A stretch of DNA of 43,578 bases, from the NCBI GenBank assembly GCA_007132225.1, contig SLPB01000091.1, forward strand, positions 1 through 43,578. The letters are read 5' to 3'. A program made the translations under genes and the position numbers. This DNA comes from Bacteroidales bacterium (GTDB lineage: Bacteria; Bacteroidota; Bacteroidia; Bacteroidales; PUMT01). Below are positions 35,124 through 43,436 of the stretch, piece by piece (the first letter of the stretch is position 1; each line of letters starts with the position of its first letter). The notes under the pieces are model-generated. The model ran no database searches. It was not told where the DNA came from and saw only the letters and a program-made list of their open reading frames with translations.

Positions 35124-35747
35124 CTATTTATTGCCTGATAATGTGAAGCTGCAAACCATGATCTTTCCTTTTTCATATGGCCTGCTCTCTTCAATTATTT
35201 TTATCTCTCTGAACCCTGCACCTTCAATTGCGGACAGGTATTCATTCAGGGTAACAGCCCCGGCCCAGCATTCAGAAACAGCGACGGGGTCTGAACTGTA
35301 CTCAGGGGGCACGGGTTCCTGCGAATAGATGTCGCTTACTACAAATCGTCCGCCATATCTGAGGATGCGGTAAATCTCATTCCATACCGCATCCTTGCGG
35401 GATACATGATTAATTACGCAATTTGAAATAACCAAATCAGCCATTTCATCTTTAAGTGGAATATCCTCCAGCTCTGTTAAAATAAACTCTACATTTTCAA
35501 TACCAAGTTTTTTTGCTGCAGAGCGCCCCTTGCTGACCATTGCAGGGGTAGCATCTATTCCATAAACATAGCCTGTCTTTCCAACTGTTTCGGATAGCCT
35601 TAGTACATCCGTTCCACGGCCACTTCCCAGGTCAATACATATTTCTCCACTGCCAGCACCGCTTTTTTCAAACGCCCCCCCACAAGAAAGGCAACAGGAA
35701 TCATCGGCAAGTTTGGAATATCTTTTCCTGATTTCAAATTCCATCAT
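35124..35747 (-). CDS. arsM: ArsM-like SAM-dependent methyltransferase
   Basis: 207 residues from the ATG at 35747; the frame also opens at a TTG at 35777. The SAM motif is DLGSGRGTDV (39-48). Three conserved Cys of arsenite methyltransferases are present: Cys18/19 in DDSCC (with Cys22), Cys110 in ISNCVINH and Cys160 in SECWAGA. The 50-residue spacing from Cys110 to Cys160 is the same as in characterised ArsM (Cys174 and Cys224). ArsM methylates As(III) held by these thiols. It is short compared with ~260-280 in typical ArsM. The gene lies 155 bases upstream of the peptide, in the same orientation; thus a substrate other than arsenic is possible. Confidence 0.7.
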   Translation of the reverse strand: MMEFEIRKRYSKLADDSCCLSCGGAFEKSGAGSGEICIDLGSGRGTDVLRLSETVGKTGYVYGIDATPAMVSKGRSAAKKLGIENVEFILTELEDIPLKDEMADLVISNCVINHVSRKDAVWNEIYRILRYGGRFVVSDIYSQEPVPPEYSSDPVAVSECWAGAVTLNEYLSAIEGAGFREIKIIEESRPYEKGKIMVCSFTLSGNK

Positions 35748-36193
35748 TATTAAATGAAATAAATTTATTCCTTTCAAAGATACATTACAATTTTGAAAAA
35801 ATATAACATAATATAATTATTCCAATATCTGTATATAACCCAACCGGATTTCCCCCGGAAAGGATAATTACACGGTTATTGACATGGCTGGCATGCATAA
35901 AATATCAATGATCAAAAGCCCATCCATTTAGGCTTTACCGTTAATTTAAATTTGGTTGTTTTTTCTAAAATTTATAATTTTCAGATTCTTTAGGATTGTT
36001 TTAAATTAAATATTAATAATATTATTAAATAATTATCCGTCTTTATAACATTAATCCATCTTCATTACGGCAGTTTAAACGGTTTTTTAATTAAGAACAG
36101 TTTCTATTTATAATGCCTGCTGGCCAGGCTCTTATTTTTCTAAAAATGAATTCAAAACTATACAGTCAAGTTTAACTTTTTAAATATGTTACT
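35748..36193. other. Divergent intergenic region
   Basis: 446 AT-rich bases between the ArsM-like gene and a rightward oxidoreductase. It contains a TAnnTTTG-type element taaatttg (35947-35954) for the + strand, but no good -33 partner. An 18-codon minus-strand frame exists at about 35858-35914, without support. No RNA gene seen. Confidence 0.4.
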
Positions 36194-37531
36194 ATGAGTG
36201 AGTCAAGAAGATCTTTTATTAAAAAATCTGCATTTGGAGTTGCGGGAATGACTATTGGAGGAGCCGGCATGAGTGCCAACAGTTATAATAAAATAATCGG
36301 AGCTAACGACAGATTAAATGTTGCTGTTGTTGGGCTCGGAAGGAGACTGGGAGCTTTCCCTGAACCAATAGCCATGAAGGAAAGCAATGTGCGTCTGCTA
36401 TATCTTTGTGATGTAATGAAAAGTCAGCGTGAAAAAGCAGCTGAAAGATTTTCAAAAGTTATTGATTATTCGCCTGCCCTGGAAAATGATGTGCGCAGAA
36501 TTTATGATAATAAACAGGTAGATATTATGATTGATGCCACTCCTGACCACTGGCACGCCCCGGGCACCGTTTATGCTGTTAAGTCAGGCAAGCATGTGTA
36601 TGTTGAAAAACCCTGCAGTCACAATCCCCGCGAGGGAGAGATCCTGGCAGATTTGCAGAAAAAATACAAAAAGGTGATTCAGATGGGTAACCAGCAACGT
36701 TCATCCCTGGAATCAATAGAGATAATCAGGGATATCCACAACGGGGCAATAGGTGTACCATATAAAGCCACTGCATTCTATAGCAATTCAAGAGGCAGGT
36801 CTCCAGTACCAGTATCAGCTCCTGTCCCTGACGGACTGGACTGGGATCTTTGGCAGGGCCCTGCTCCACGCCGGGAATATAAACACAATACCTGGGATTA
36901 CCAGTGGCACTGGTATGGATGGACCTGGGGAACAGCAGAGACCGGTAATAACGCGGTACATGAACTGGATGTTGCACGCTGGGCATTGCAGGTAGATTTC
37001 CCTGAAAGAGTAGATGTTGCATCAGGTAAATTTCATTTCCCTGATGATGGATGGACAATGTACGATACTATGGATGCAACATTCACTTTTCCCGGAAATA
37101 AGATCATTCAGTGGGACGGTAAAAGCAGAAACGGTTACAGGACATATGGTGCCGGAAGGGGAACCATCATATATGGCTCCGAGGGATCTGTATATGTTGA
37201 CAGGAGAGGTTACAAACTATTTGACCGCGATGGTAATCTTATCAGGGAAAGAGAATCAGGGGGGACCGAAGGAGGAGTTGCGCTGGGTGGTGGCGGAAAT
37301 ATGACAACCATGCATGTTTATAATTTCTTCGAAGCCGTAAGAGGCAAGGAAGTTTTAAAGTCACCCATTGACGAAGGTGTTAAAAGTACGCATCTCGGAC
37401 ATCTGGCCAATATTTCTTCACGTATAGGCAAAGGTTTTGATGTCAACCACCTTAACGGACAGGCGCTGGACCGTGACGCCCTGAAGCTTTGGAGCCGGAA
37501 GTACGAGTCCGGATGGGAACCTGAAGTGTAA
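36194..37531 (+). CDS. Tat-exported Gfo/Idh/MocA family oxidoreductase
   Basis: 445 residues. A Tat motif SRRSFIK (4-10) and a Gly/Ala-rich hydrophobic stretch are followed by the Rossmann motif VVGLGRRLG, and DATPDHWHAPGTVYAVKSGK plus VYVEKPCSHNP is the classic motif with the catalytic Lys of EKP. The C-terminal half carries a DUF-type oxidoreductase domain with many Trp (DWDLWQGPAPRREY, WHWYGWTWGTAETG). These exported enzymes appear in glycan-degrading regions and act on sugars, but individual substrates are rarely known. Monocistronic, ending at a terminator. Confidence 0.88.
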   Translation: MSESRRSFIKKSAFGVAGMTIGGAGMSANSYNKIIGANDRLNVAVVGLGRRLGAFPEPIAMKESNVRLLYLCDVMKSQREKAAERFSKVIDYSPALENDVRRIYDNKQVDIMIDATPDHWHAPGTVYAVKSGKHVYVEKPCSHNPREGEILADLQKKYKKVIQMGNQQRSSLESIEIIRDIHNGAIGVPYKATAFYSNSRGRSPVPVSAPVPDGLDWDLWQGPAPRREYKHNTWDYQWHWYGWTWGTAETGNNAVHELDVARWALQVDFPERVDVASGKFHFPDDGWTMYDTMDATFTFPGNKIIQWDGKSRNGYRTYGAGRGTIIYGSEGSVYVDRRGYKLFDRDGNLIRERESGGTEGGVALGGGGNMTTMHVYNFFEAVRGKEVLKSPIDEGVKSTHLGHLANISSRIGKGFDVNHLNGQALDRDALKLWSRKYESGWEPEV

Positions 37532-37568
37532 CCCTTTTTAAGTTTCGGGTTGCAGCCTCGATATTATC

Positions 37569-37608
37569 TGAACCGCAAGTGTTTATTTAAGCTTGCGGTT
37601 CATTTGTT
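37569..37608. terminator. Terminator between convergent genes
   Basis: tgaaccgcaag (37569-37579) and cttgcggttca (37592-37602) form an 11-bp stem with a 12-base loop, followed by tttgtttt. It serves the rightward oxidoreductase gene and probably also the leftward GDPD gene, which stops 10 bases later. Confidence 0.8.
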
Positions 37609-37617
37609 TTCCAGGGC

Positions 37618-38430
37618 TTACTGGTTTTCCAGGAACTCCCTGATTTCTCCAGGTTTATCGGTGGTAATTGACATTGCGCCGTATTCCCTGAACCGGGCAG
37701 CATCTTCAGGTTCATTTACAGTCCAGACATGGTATTCATATCCTGCCTCAATAATCCTGGTAATATAGTTTTGATCAATCCGTCGAAAATTGGATGAAAA
37801 CCCATCAGCTCCAATATATTTAAGCGTTTCAAGAACAGTTTCCACATCCGGGTTAATATTACCTGATTCATCCTCACGGAAACCCGATAACCAAAAGGCC
37901 TTATGCTCCGGCCTGGCTGATTTGAACTCTTTTATGACCTTGGAATTGAAGGATATAATTACTATTTGATGGTCTTCAAGTCCGGATTCATCGATAACTT
38001 CATAAAGGCGGGGCAATATTACAGTGTCGTCTTTTATCTCAACAAATATTTTTTTGTCCCGGGGCACAATCTCAAAAACTTCTGAGAGTGTGGGGATAAC
38101 AGTTCCCTCCCATTCCGGGCCTTTCCATGATCCTACATCAAGCTGCCTGAGCTCCATTAAGGAAGACTCCTTTACAACCAGATCCTTACCGGCAACCCTG
38201 CCTGTAGACCGATCATGTATGCAAACAATTTCACCATCTGCAGTCAGAAAAAAATCACCCTCAATTGCATCAGCATCCTGTTCCCAGGCAAGCATGAAAG
38301 CAGGAATGGTGTTTTCCGGGGCATCCCAGGATGCACCCCTGTGTGCGACAATTTCAGGAATATAAACCTTTTCAGAGCATCCTGCCCCGGCGAATAGTAT
38401 TGCCATGGCGATAAATATAAATTTGTTCAT
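37618..38430 (-). CDS. Glycerophosphodiester phosphodiesterase lipoprotein
   Basis: 270 residues. Lipobox AGAGC ends at Cys18, so it sits on the envelope. The GDPD active site is visible: AHRGASWDAPENT (His30, Arg31, Glu39), IEGDFFLTADG (Glu57, Asp59) and IHD (His72). It cleaves glycerophosphodiesters from lipid head groups to glycerol-3-phosphate and an alcohol using a divalent metal. Its start is 33 bases past the stop of the upstream lipoprotein gene; they are probably one operon. A close-to-typical length for the family. Confidence 0.9.
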   Translation of the reverse strand: MNKFIFIAMAILFAGAGCSEKVYIPEIVAHRGASWDAPENTIPAFMLAWEQDADAIEGDFFLTADGEIVCIHDRSTGRVAGKDLVVKESSLMELRQLDVGSWKGPEWEGTVIPTLSEVFEIVPRDKKIFVEIKDDTVILPRLYEVIDESGLEDHQIVIISFNSKVIKEFKSARPEHKAFWLSGFREDESGNINPDVETVLETLKYIGADGFSSNFRRIDQNYITRIIEAGYEYHVWTVNEPEDAARFREYGAMSITTDKPGEIREFLENQ

Positions 38431-38463
38431 AGTTATAAAAAATTTGTTATAATTATGTGTAAA

Positions 38464-39276
38464 TCAGGGAGCAAATTCAAGCTCCAGCCACAACCTTGTT
38501 GGCCGGGATAATTCTCCCATATTTTCAGATCTTTGTTGCATCATCCCACTATCCGGAAACCTTTGTGGCACCTGGCCGGACATGCGGCCTCCTGGTGTGG
38601 TGCCTCCCCGGGGTCTTCTTCCGTAATCAGGAGCCGCTGACCGGGAAGATGAGGGAAGCTCAAAAAATCCGGTTTCAAGTCCTATATTCATTGAGGTTCT
38701 CCCTGCAAGCGGGTTGAACCCGAACTTCAATAATTCAAAAGGAACAACGGCTTCATAGAATAACATATTTTCAATTCTTTCAGCACTCACCCTGATTTGG
38801 CTGTCCCGCATCCTGAGAGTTCTTGTGGAGCTTCCGTAAATACCAATAAGATCAACTTCATCAGCTCTTTCAAGCAATGCATTTACCGGACCAATTTTGT
38901 AACCCATCATCGAAAGATTGATATCCCTTCCGGAAGGATCACCGGTTATTCTTGCCCCCCGGGGAAACCGAAAACCCTGCTCTTTATTTTTACCTCCAGT
39001 CCTGTCAATCCATACTGTAAATCCAAATTGAGCGATTTTTCTCTGCAAATTCTGATTGAAAGTTGCTAATGTAATATAAAGATTACTGTTATCATACTCA
39101 AACAAATAATAAAACTCGCTCTGTTCATGATAACCCATCTGTTCGGTTAATCCAACCTTTTCTTCGTTGGTCAGCCTATGTTTGCCGGCCTCTTTCTCAG
39201 AGACAACAGCCCTGGGTGTACTACACCCGGCCAATGCCAGCACAACTAATGAAACCATGGAGATAAAAACCCTCAT
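38464..39276 (-). CDS. Lipoprotein of unknown function, DOMON/CBM9-like
   Basis: 270 residues. Lipobox LALAGC ends at Cys18. The middle (YYLFEYDNSNLYITLATFNQ, then FGFTVWIDRTGGKNKEQGFR and FPRGA) is a beta-sandwich pattern seen in CBM9- and DOMON-like proteins. Residues about 210-255 are low complexity, rich in Gly, Arg, Ser and Pro (SSSRSAAPDYGRRPRGGTTP), probably a flexible tail, and a final strand (RLWLELEFAP) follows. Located directly before the GDPD gene. I cannot name a ligand. Confidence 0.6.
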   Translation of the reverse strand: MRVFISMVSLVVLALAGCSTPRAVVSEKEAGKHRLTNEEKVGLTEQMGYHEQSEFYYLFEYDNSNLYITLATFNQNLQRKIAQFGFTVWIDRTGGKNKEQGFRFPRGARITGDPSGRDINLSMMGYKIGPVNALLERADEVDLIGIYGSSTRTLRMRDSQIRVSAERIENMLFYEAVVPFELLKFGFNPLAGRTSMNIGLETGFFELPSSSRSAAPDYGRRPRGGTTPGGRMSGQVPQRFPDSGMMQQRSENMGELSRPTRLWLELEFAP

Positions 39277-39664
39277 ATATTATATTTTAAATTATCCTGG
39301 GTGAAACTTTAATTTGTATTAAATATATTTATCAATTTATTTAATAATATGCTGCATATTCACATAACGGCTAATATGTGCTTCAATCCATGGATACCTC
39401 ATGTAAATACACTGCATTTTGTGAGACAAAGCGACATGAGGTATTAACAAGTAAATATTTAACAAATCCCTGCAAAGTTAGTATATTTATTCTGTAAATA
39501 TTTTTCAAAGATCCCGGCAGGAACCAGGCTGTATTTTATTTATAAATATAAATCGTCATTTAATTATATTTGTTGTTTGCGAGCAAAAAAACTCACTATT
39601 ATTTTTACTGGCTATTTTAATTATCAATCCGGCAATAATACCTGTGAACATTAAATTTTCAATC
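39277..39664. other. Divergent intergenic region
   Basis: 388 bases between the lipoprotein operon and the cupin gene. It contains an inverted repeat (listed separately) and a -7-like tatatttg at 39565-39572, about 90 bases before the cupin ATG. Otherwise AT-rich, no gene. Confidence 0.45.
39394..39444. repeat. 11-bp perfect inverted repeat with 29-base spacer
   Basis: atacctcatgt (39394-39404) and acatgaggtat (39434-39444) are perfect complements. It may be an operator pair or a hairpin in a leader. It is 118-168 bases upstream of the lipoprotein ATG, on the far side from that gene. Confidence 0.55.
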
Positions 39665-40006
39665 ATGTCAACATTACTATTCGACAAAACTCCCTGGGAG
39701 GTTGTAAAAAAAGGCCTTAAGCGAAAAATTATTTATACCGGAAACCTGATGAACGTATTAATAGAATTTAGCGATGGTCCCTGGGACCATCCCGAACCTT
39801 ATCATTCTCATCCTCATGAACAGACCTCATATATCGCTGAGGGTGAAATCCTGTTTTTTTATGACGATGAAAAGGAACAGCATCTCAGGAAAGGAGATAT
39901 GTTTGCAGTGCCTTCAGGTATAAAGCATACCATTCAATTGCTGACCAGAGAGGCAAGGCTGGTGGATAGCTTTACTCCCCTGAGAGAAGAATTTTTAAAA
40001 AAATAA
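39665..40006 (+). CDS. Single-domain cupin protein
   Basis: 113 residues from the ATG at 39665; the frame also opens at a GTG at 39644. HPEPYHSHPHEQTSYIAEGE (cupin motif 1, with metal-type His and Glu) and the shorter motif 2 (MFAVPSGIKHTIQL) are both present, so a metal is likely bound. Such small cupins act as isomerases, dioxygenases or sugar binders; the role here is unknown. It is 85 bases ahead of the sulfatase gene on the same strand, so the two may be co-transcribed and the cupin might process a product of sulfated glycan breakdown. Confidence 0.8.
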   Translation: MSTLLFDKTPWEVVKKGLKRKIIYTGNLMNVLIEFSDGPWDHPEPYHSHPHEQTSYIAEGEILFFYDDEKEQHLRKGDMFAVPSGIKHTIQLLTREARLVDSFTPLREEFLKK

Positions 40007-40091
40007 ATTTTAACCCTATGAGAAAGGTTATGAGCAGGGAAATACCTCTCGATTATGTTTATTACCATTTTCAATAAATTAAGCTCCGGCC

Positions 40092-41750
40092 ATGAGAAAA
40101 GAATTAATTCTGCTTTGCACCACTACAGTTTCCATTGCTATGACCTCCTGCAAAACAACCGGGGAAAAAGTGAATGAAGCTTCAGAGCTTCCTAATATAC
40201 TATGGATCACTTGCGAGGATATGAGTGCGAGATTGGGAAGTTACGGAGATCCTTTGGCCAGGACGCCTCACCTGGATAATCTTGCGAGTGAAGGAATAAG
40301 ATTTACCAACGTCTATTCCGTTAGCGGCGTATGTGCTCCCAGCCGTGCTGCACTTATAACAGGAATGTATCCCACCAGTTTCGGGGCACAGCACATGCGC
40401 ACCCTTCGGCGCACAGCCTCTCTCGATCAAATAACTGACCCTGAACTTCTGGCTATTCCTGTCTACGAAGCTGTTCCGCCTCCTGAAGCCAGAACATATG
40501 CAGAACTTTTCAGACAGGCAGGTTACTATACGACAAACAATGTTAAAACAGATTATCAGTTCCACAACCCCATTACGGCCTGGGATGAGTCCAGCAGCAA
40601 AGCACACTGGCGAAACCGAAAAAATAAAGATCAGCCCTTCTTCTCGGTTTTCAATATAATGGAAACACACGAATCAAGAGTCTGGGGAAATGCATCCAAA
40701 CCCATACTTGTTGATCCTGACAAAATTGAACTTCCCCCCTATTACCCGGACAGCCCTGATATCAGGAAAGATATGGCAATCCATTACAGCAATATTATAC
40801 GAATGGATTCAATTGCCGGCACATTATTGCAACAACTGGAAGAGGACGGTCTGCAGGACAACACTATTATATTTTTTTACAGCGACCATGGAGACGGACT
40901 TCCAAGGATGAAAAGATGGACGTATGATTCGGGCCTCCATGTACCTCTTATTGTAAAATTCCCGGACAAGAGGGGTGCGGGTACAGTAAACAACCAGATG
41001 ATAAGCTTTGTGGATTTGCCTGCAACGGCATTGTCACTTGCCGGAATGGGAATACCCGGATATATGCATGGTCAGCCCTTTTTAGGTAAAAAAAAGGTTG
41101 CTCCCCGGGAATATATATTTGCTTCAAGGGACCGGATGGATCCGGCACTTGATTGTATCAGGACGGTAAGGGACAAGCAGTTTAAATACAACCGTAACTA
41201 TATGCCAGAGAGGCCTTATGTGCAGTTTCTCCCCTACCGTGACCAGATGCCGCTTATGCAAGAACTTTTTCGTTTCAGGGAGGAAAACAAACTGGATTCG
41301 ATTCAGAGACTATGGTTCAGACAAACCAAACCAAAAGAGGAGTTATTTGACTTGGGAGCCGACCCCCATGAAATCAATAACCTGGCAGACAAACCTGAAT
41401 ACCAGGATGTTAAATTGCGTTTAAGCAGGGAACTGGACAAATGGATCGAAAAGACAGATGATCCCCTAACACTGCCGGAGCCGGAACTGGTAAAAAAACT
41501 CTGGCCACCCAATGGTATCCAGCCCGTAACCGAACCGGTATCTTTCACCTCCTCCCCTGTAAATATAGGTCTGGATTCCCAAACCTATGGTGCATCGATT
41601 GCCTACCAGATGAACGAAGCAATAGGAGGAGATCACTGGATGCTATATACCGGGCCCCTACCTGCAGCTGAAGTCGATTCTCTGGCAGCAACAGCAATAA
41701 GGATAGGTTACCGGCAGAGTTCAGTTGATAAGTACTACCACTCCAACTAA
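40092..41750 (+). CDS. Type I sulfatase lipoprotein (Cys-type, formylglycine-dependent)
   Basis: 552 residues. A lipobox (IAMTSC) ends at Cys20. The sulfatase signature CAPSRAALITG is at 81-91, with Cys81 the residue converted to formylglycine. NILWITCEDMSARLG (35-49) holds an early metal acid and FYSDHGDGLPRMKRW holds the later metal Asp/His pair. The C-terminal about 80 residues form an extra beta-rich tail (GLDSQTYGASIAYQM ...). It removes sulfate from a glycan in the periplasm. The gene follows the cupin. A formylglycine-generating enzyme is not in the window; the nearby SPASM protein looks like a peptide maturase instead. Confidence 0.9.
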   Translation: MRKELILLCTTTVSIAMTSCKTTGEKVNEASELPNILWITCEDMSARLGSYGDPLARTPHLDNLASEGIRFTNVYSVSGVCAPSRAALITGMYPTSFGAQHMRTLRRTASLDQITDPELLAIPVYEAVPPPEARTYAELFRQAGYYTTNNVKTDYQFHNPITAWDESSSKAHWRNRKNKDQPFFSVFNIMETHESRVWGNASKPILVDPDKIELPPYYPDSPDIRKDMAIHYSNIIRMDSIAGTLLQQLEEDGLQDNTIIFFYSDHGDGLPRMKRWTYDSGLHVPLIVKFPDKRGAGTVNNQMISFVDLPATALSLAGMGIPGYMHGQPFLGKKKVAPREYIFASRDRMDPALDCIRTVRDKQFKYNRNYMPERPYVQFLPYRDQMPLMQELFRFREENKLDSIQRLWFRQTKPKEELFDLGADPHEINNLADKPEYQDVKLRLSRELDKWIEKTDDPLTLPEPELVKKLWPPNGIQPVTEPVSFTSSPVNIGLDSQTYGASIAYQMNEAIGGDHWMLYTGPLPAAEVDSLAATAIRIGYRQSSVDKYYHSN

Positions 41751-41785
41751 AACTATACTTTGCCAGTCCCCCATGCTTCCTGGTT

Positions 41786-41824
41786 GATCCGGATGAATTA
41801 CCGGTACCGGGGTGATACCGGATC
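41786..41824. repeat. Nested inverted repeats after the sulfatase gene
   Basis: gatccgg (41786-41792) and ccggatc (41818-41824) flank a segment holding the palindrome ccggtaccgg (41801-41810). It lies about 35 bases past the sulfatase stop. It may be a weak terminator or a REP-like remnant; no T tail follows. Confidence 0.4.
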
Positions 41825-42037
41825 TTCCCGGGTCAGATTTAATCATTTTTTTGCATCCCGGTTATTATCAACTCAAATTTGATATTTTTTACTGCTTTTT
41901 CAACTTTCTTTTTATTATCTTGTTATATTAAAAATGCTCCTTTCTCGTTTTAATTTGACGGGACCTACTTTACTATCTTTTGTTTTATTTGTATATGATG
42001 GCAGAATATATAACAAGCTCCTGTAAAGGCCGGAAAA

Positions 42038-42631
42038 ATGAAACCATCATCATTAATAATAGCAGTTTTATTTACAGGTCTGATTGTAAGCGGACAGACT
42101 GCACTGGAATACTATAATATCGGCCTGGTAAAATACAATCTCAAAAATTACCCGGGAGCTATAGCAGATCTTGACAAAGCACTCAAGATCAATTCTGAAT
42201 ATAGCGCAGCATATAATTTAAGAGGCGGGGCCAAATATAAAACCGGTGATTTCGAAGGGGCTATAGCAGATTACACTAAGGCAATAAAGTATGACCCCAA
42301 ATTATCAGTTTCAGCAAAATTTTCAATTTCTGAATCCAGGGGAAATATTACGGGCTTAGAAAAGGTACTTGATATCGATCCGAAATATGCGTATACATAT
42401 TTCAACAGGGGGCTTGCCAGGCAGGCAATAGGCGATTATAATGGAGCCGCAGAAGATTACAGCAAAGCAATAGAAATTGACCCTGGCCTGACAGAGGCTT
42501 ATTATAACAGAGGCTTTTCCAGGTATAAAATGTATGATCTGTACGGAGCCTGTGAGGACTGGATGAAAGCGGTAGATCTTGGACATAGGGGTGCACGGGA
42601 AGCTATTCTTGAATATTGCCGTTACAGTTGA
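42038..42631 (+). CDS. Exported TPR-repeat protein
   Basis: 197 residues. A signal peptide (SLIIAVLFTGLIVSGQ) covers about 1-20. Four to five TPR units follow, e.g. YYNIGLVKYNLKNYPGAIAD, AYNLRGGAKYKTGDFEGAIA and YFNRGLARQAIGDYNGAAED, each with the A-x-x-[LF]-G/A-x-x-[YF]-A pattern. One unit in the middle (about 93-112) is degenerate. The C-terminus (YGACEDWMKAVDLGHRGARE) resembles the Cys/Trp-bearing end common in Bacteroidota TPR proteins. Such proteins scaffold protein complexes in the periplasm. No operon partner. Confidence 0.85.
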   Translation: MKPSSLIIAVLFTGLIVSGQTALEYYNIGLVKYNLKNYPGAIADLDKALKINSEYSAAYNLRGGAKYKTGDFEGAIADYTKAIKYDPKLSVSAKFSISESRGNITGLEKVLDIDPKYAYTYFNRGLARQAIGDYNGAAEDYSKAIEIDPGLTEAYYNRGFSRYKMYDLYGACEDWMKAVDLGHRGAREAILEYCRYS

Positions 42632-42680
42632 ATATATGCCATTCCGAAAATTCCCGAACTATTTTAATAACATTGCCGGT

Positions 42681-43436
42681 TTAATCCAGGTTCCTTACAC
42701 AACGAACAGAATAGCCGTCACCTTTAAAATTGTGACTTCTGTAAACATTGCCGGAATTGGAATGAAGTGAACGGTACCAGGCGTTAGAAGATGAGTAATC
42801 AGTTGAGGTCCACCACCGGCCGGTTTCACCAATATAGTAAAAATACCCCTGGCTTTCACCTCTTGCACCTCCAGGAAGATTAGAAAAACGGACACCGGAT
42901 GGAAAAGCATTAAAACCACTCTCGTTGGTGGCACCGGTATTCATGCCGGACCAGTATTCCGGGCTGTTCCCTTTTAATTTCCCCCCCGCATTGTTAGCTA
43001 AATATTTGTTAACTTTTGTCCATTCGTCATCCTCAGGTACCCGCCAGCCGGCAGGGCAAAGCTTACCGGTATTTACAGCATGCCAGTTATACAAGGCACC
43101 ATAGGTTTTACTGTGAGCAGCTTCATCATTTTTGTACCAGCTATATGCACCCCTGGTATTGTTTTCCCAGGCATTATTATCGGTACCGGGATACTCTATG
43201 GATGCACCATCGTTGTACCGGGTGGTTCTAAGATTAGAGGTCATCCATTCCTGGGTGCCTATTATCACTGTCTGGTAGGAATTACCATCAATATCAGAAA
43301 CTGTGCCGGATCTATGGCTGTGCCTGTCGCCATGATCATCTCTATTGCAACCAACTGAAAAAAACATGAAGACACAGATAATGGCCAATGGATTAACCCT
43401 GGAAAAAACTCTGTTAAATATCATTTTAGCATGCAT
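42681..43436 (-). CDS. FISUMP-domain lipoprotein
   Basis: 251 residues. The lipobox ends at Cys30 (FFSVGC). The rest matches the Fibrobacter succinogenes major paralogous domain: YQTVIIGTQEWMTSNLRTT, YGALYNWHAVNTGKLCPAGW and RWWTSTDYSSSNAWYRSLHS. The two Cys (in LCPAGW and VRCVRN) probably form a disulfide. The domain is seen in Bacteroidota and Fibrobacter envelope proteins with a presumed glycan- or adhesion-related role; the function is not established. An ATG at 43424 is an alternative start that still keeps the signal. Monocistronic at the window edge. Confidence 0.88.
   Translation of the reverse strand: MHAKMIFNRVFSRVNPLAIICVFMFFSVGCNRDDHGDRHSHRSGTVSDIDGNSYQTVIIGTQEWMTSNLRTTRYNDGASIEYPGTDNNAWENNTRGAYSWYKNDEAAHSKTYGALYNWHAVNTGKLCPAGWRVPEDDEWTKVNKYLANNAGGKLKGNSPEYWSGMNTGATNESGFNAFPSGVRFSNLPGGARGESQGYFYYIGETGRWWTSTDYSSSNAWYRSLHSNSGNVYRSHNFKGDGYSVRCVRNLD

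Noticed and set aside
35858-35914. 18-codon minus-strand frame as a second peptide precursor
   Set aside because: It is hydrophobic with one Cys, lies upstream of the methyltransferase, and lacks a Lys-rich leader.
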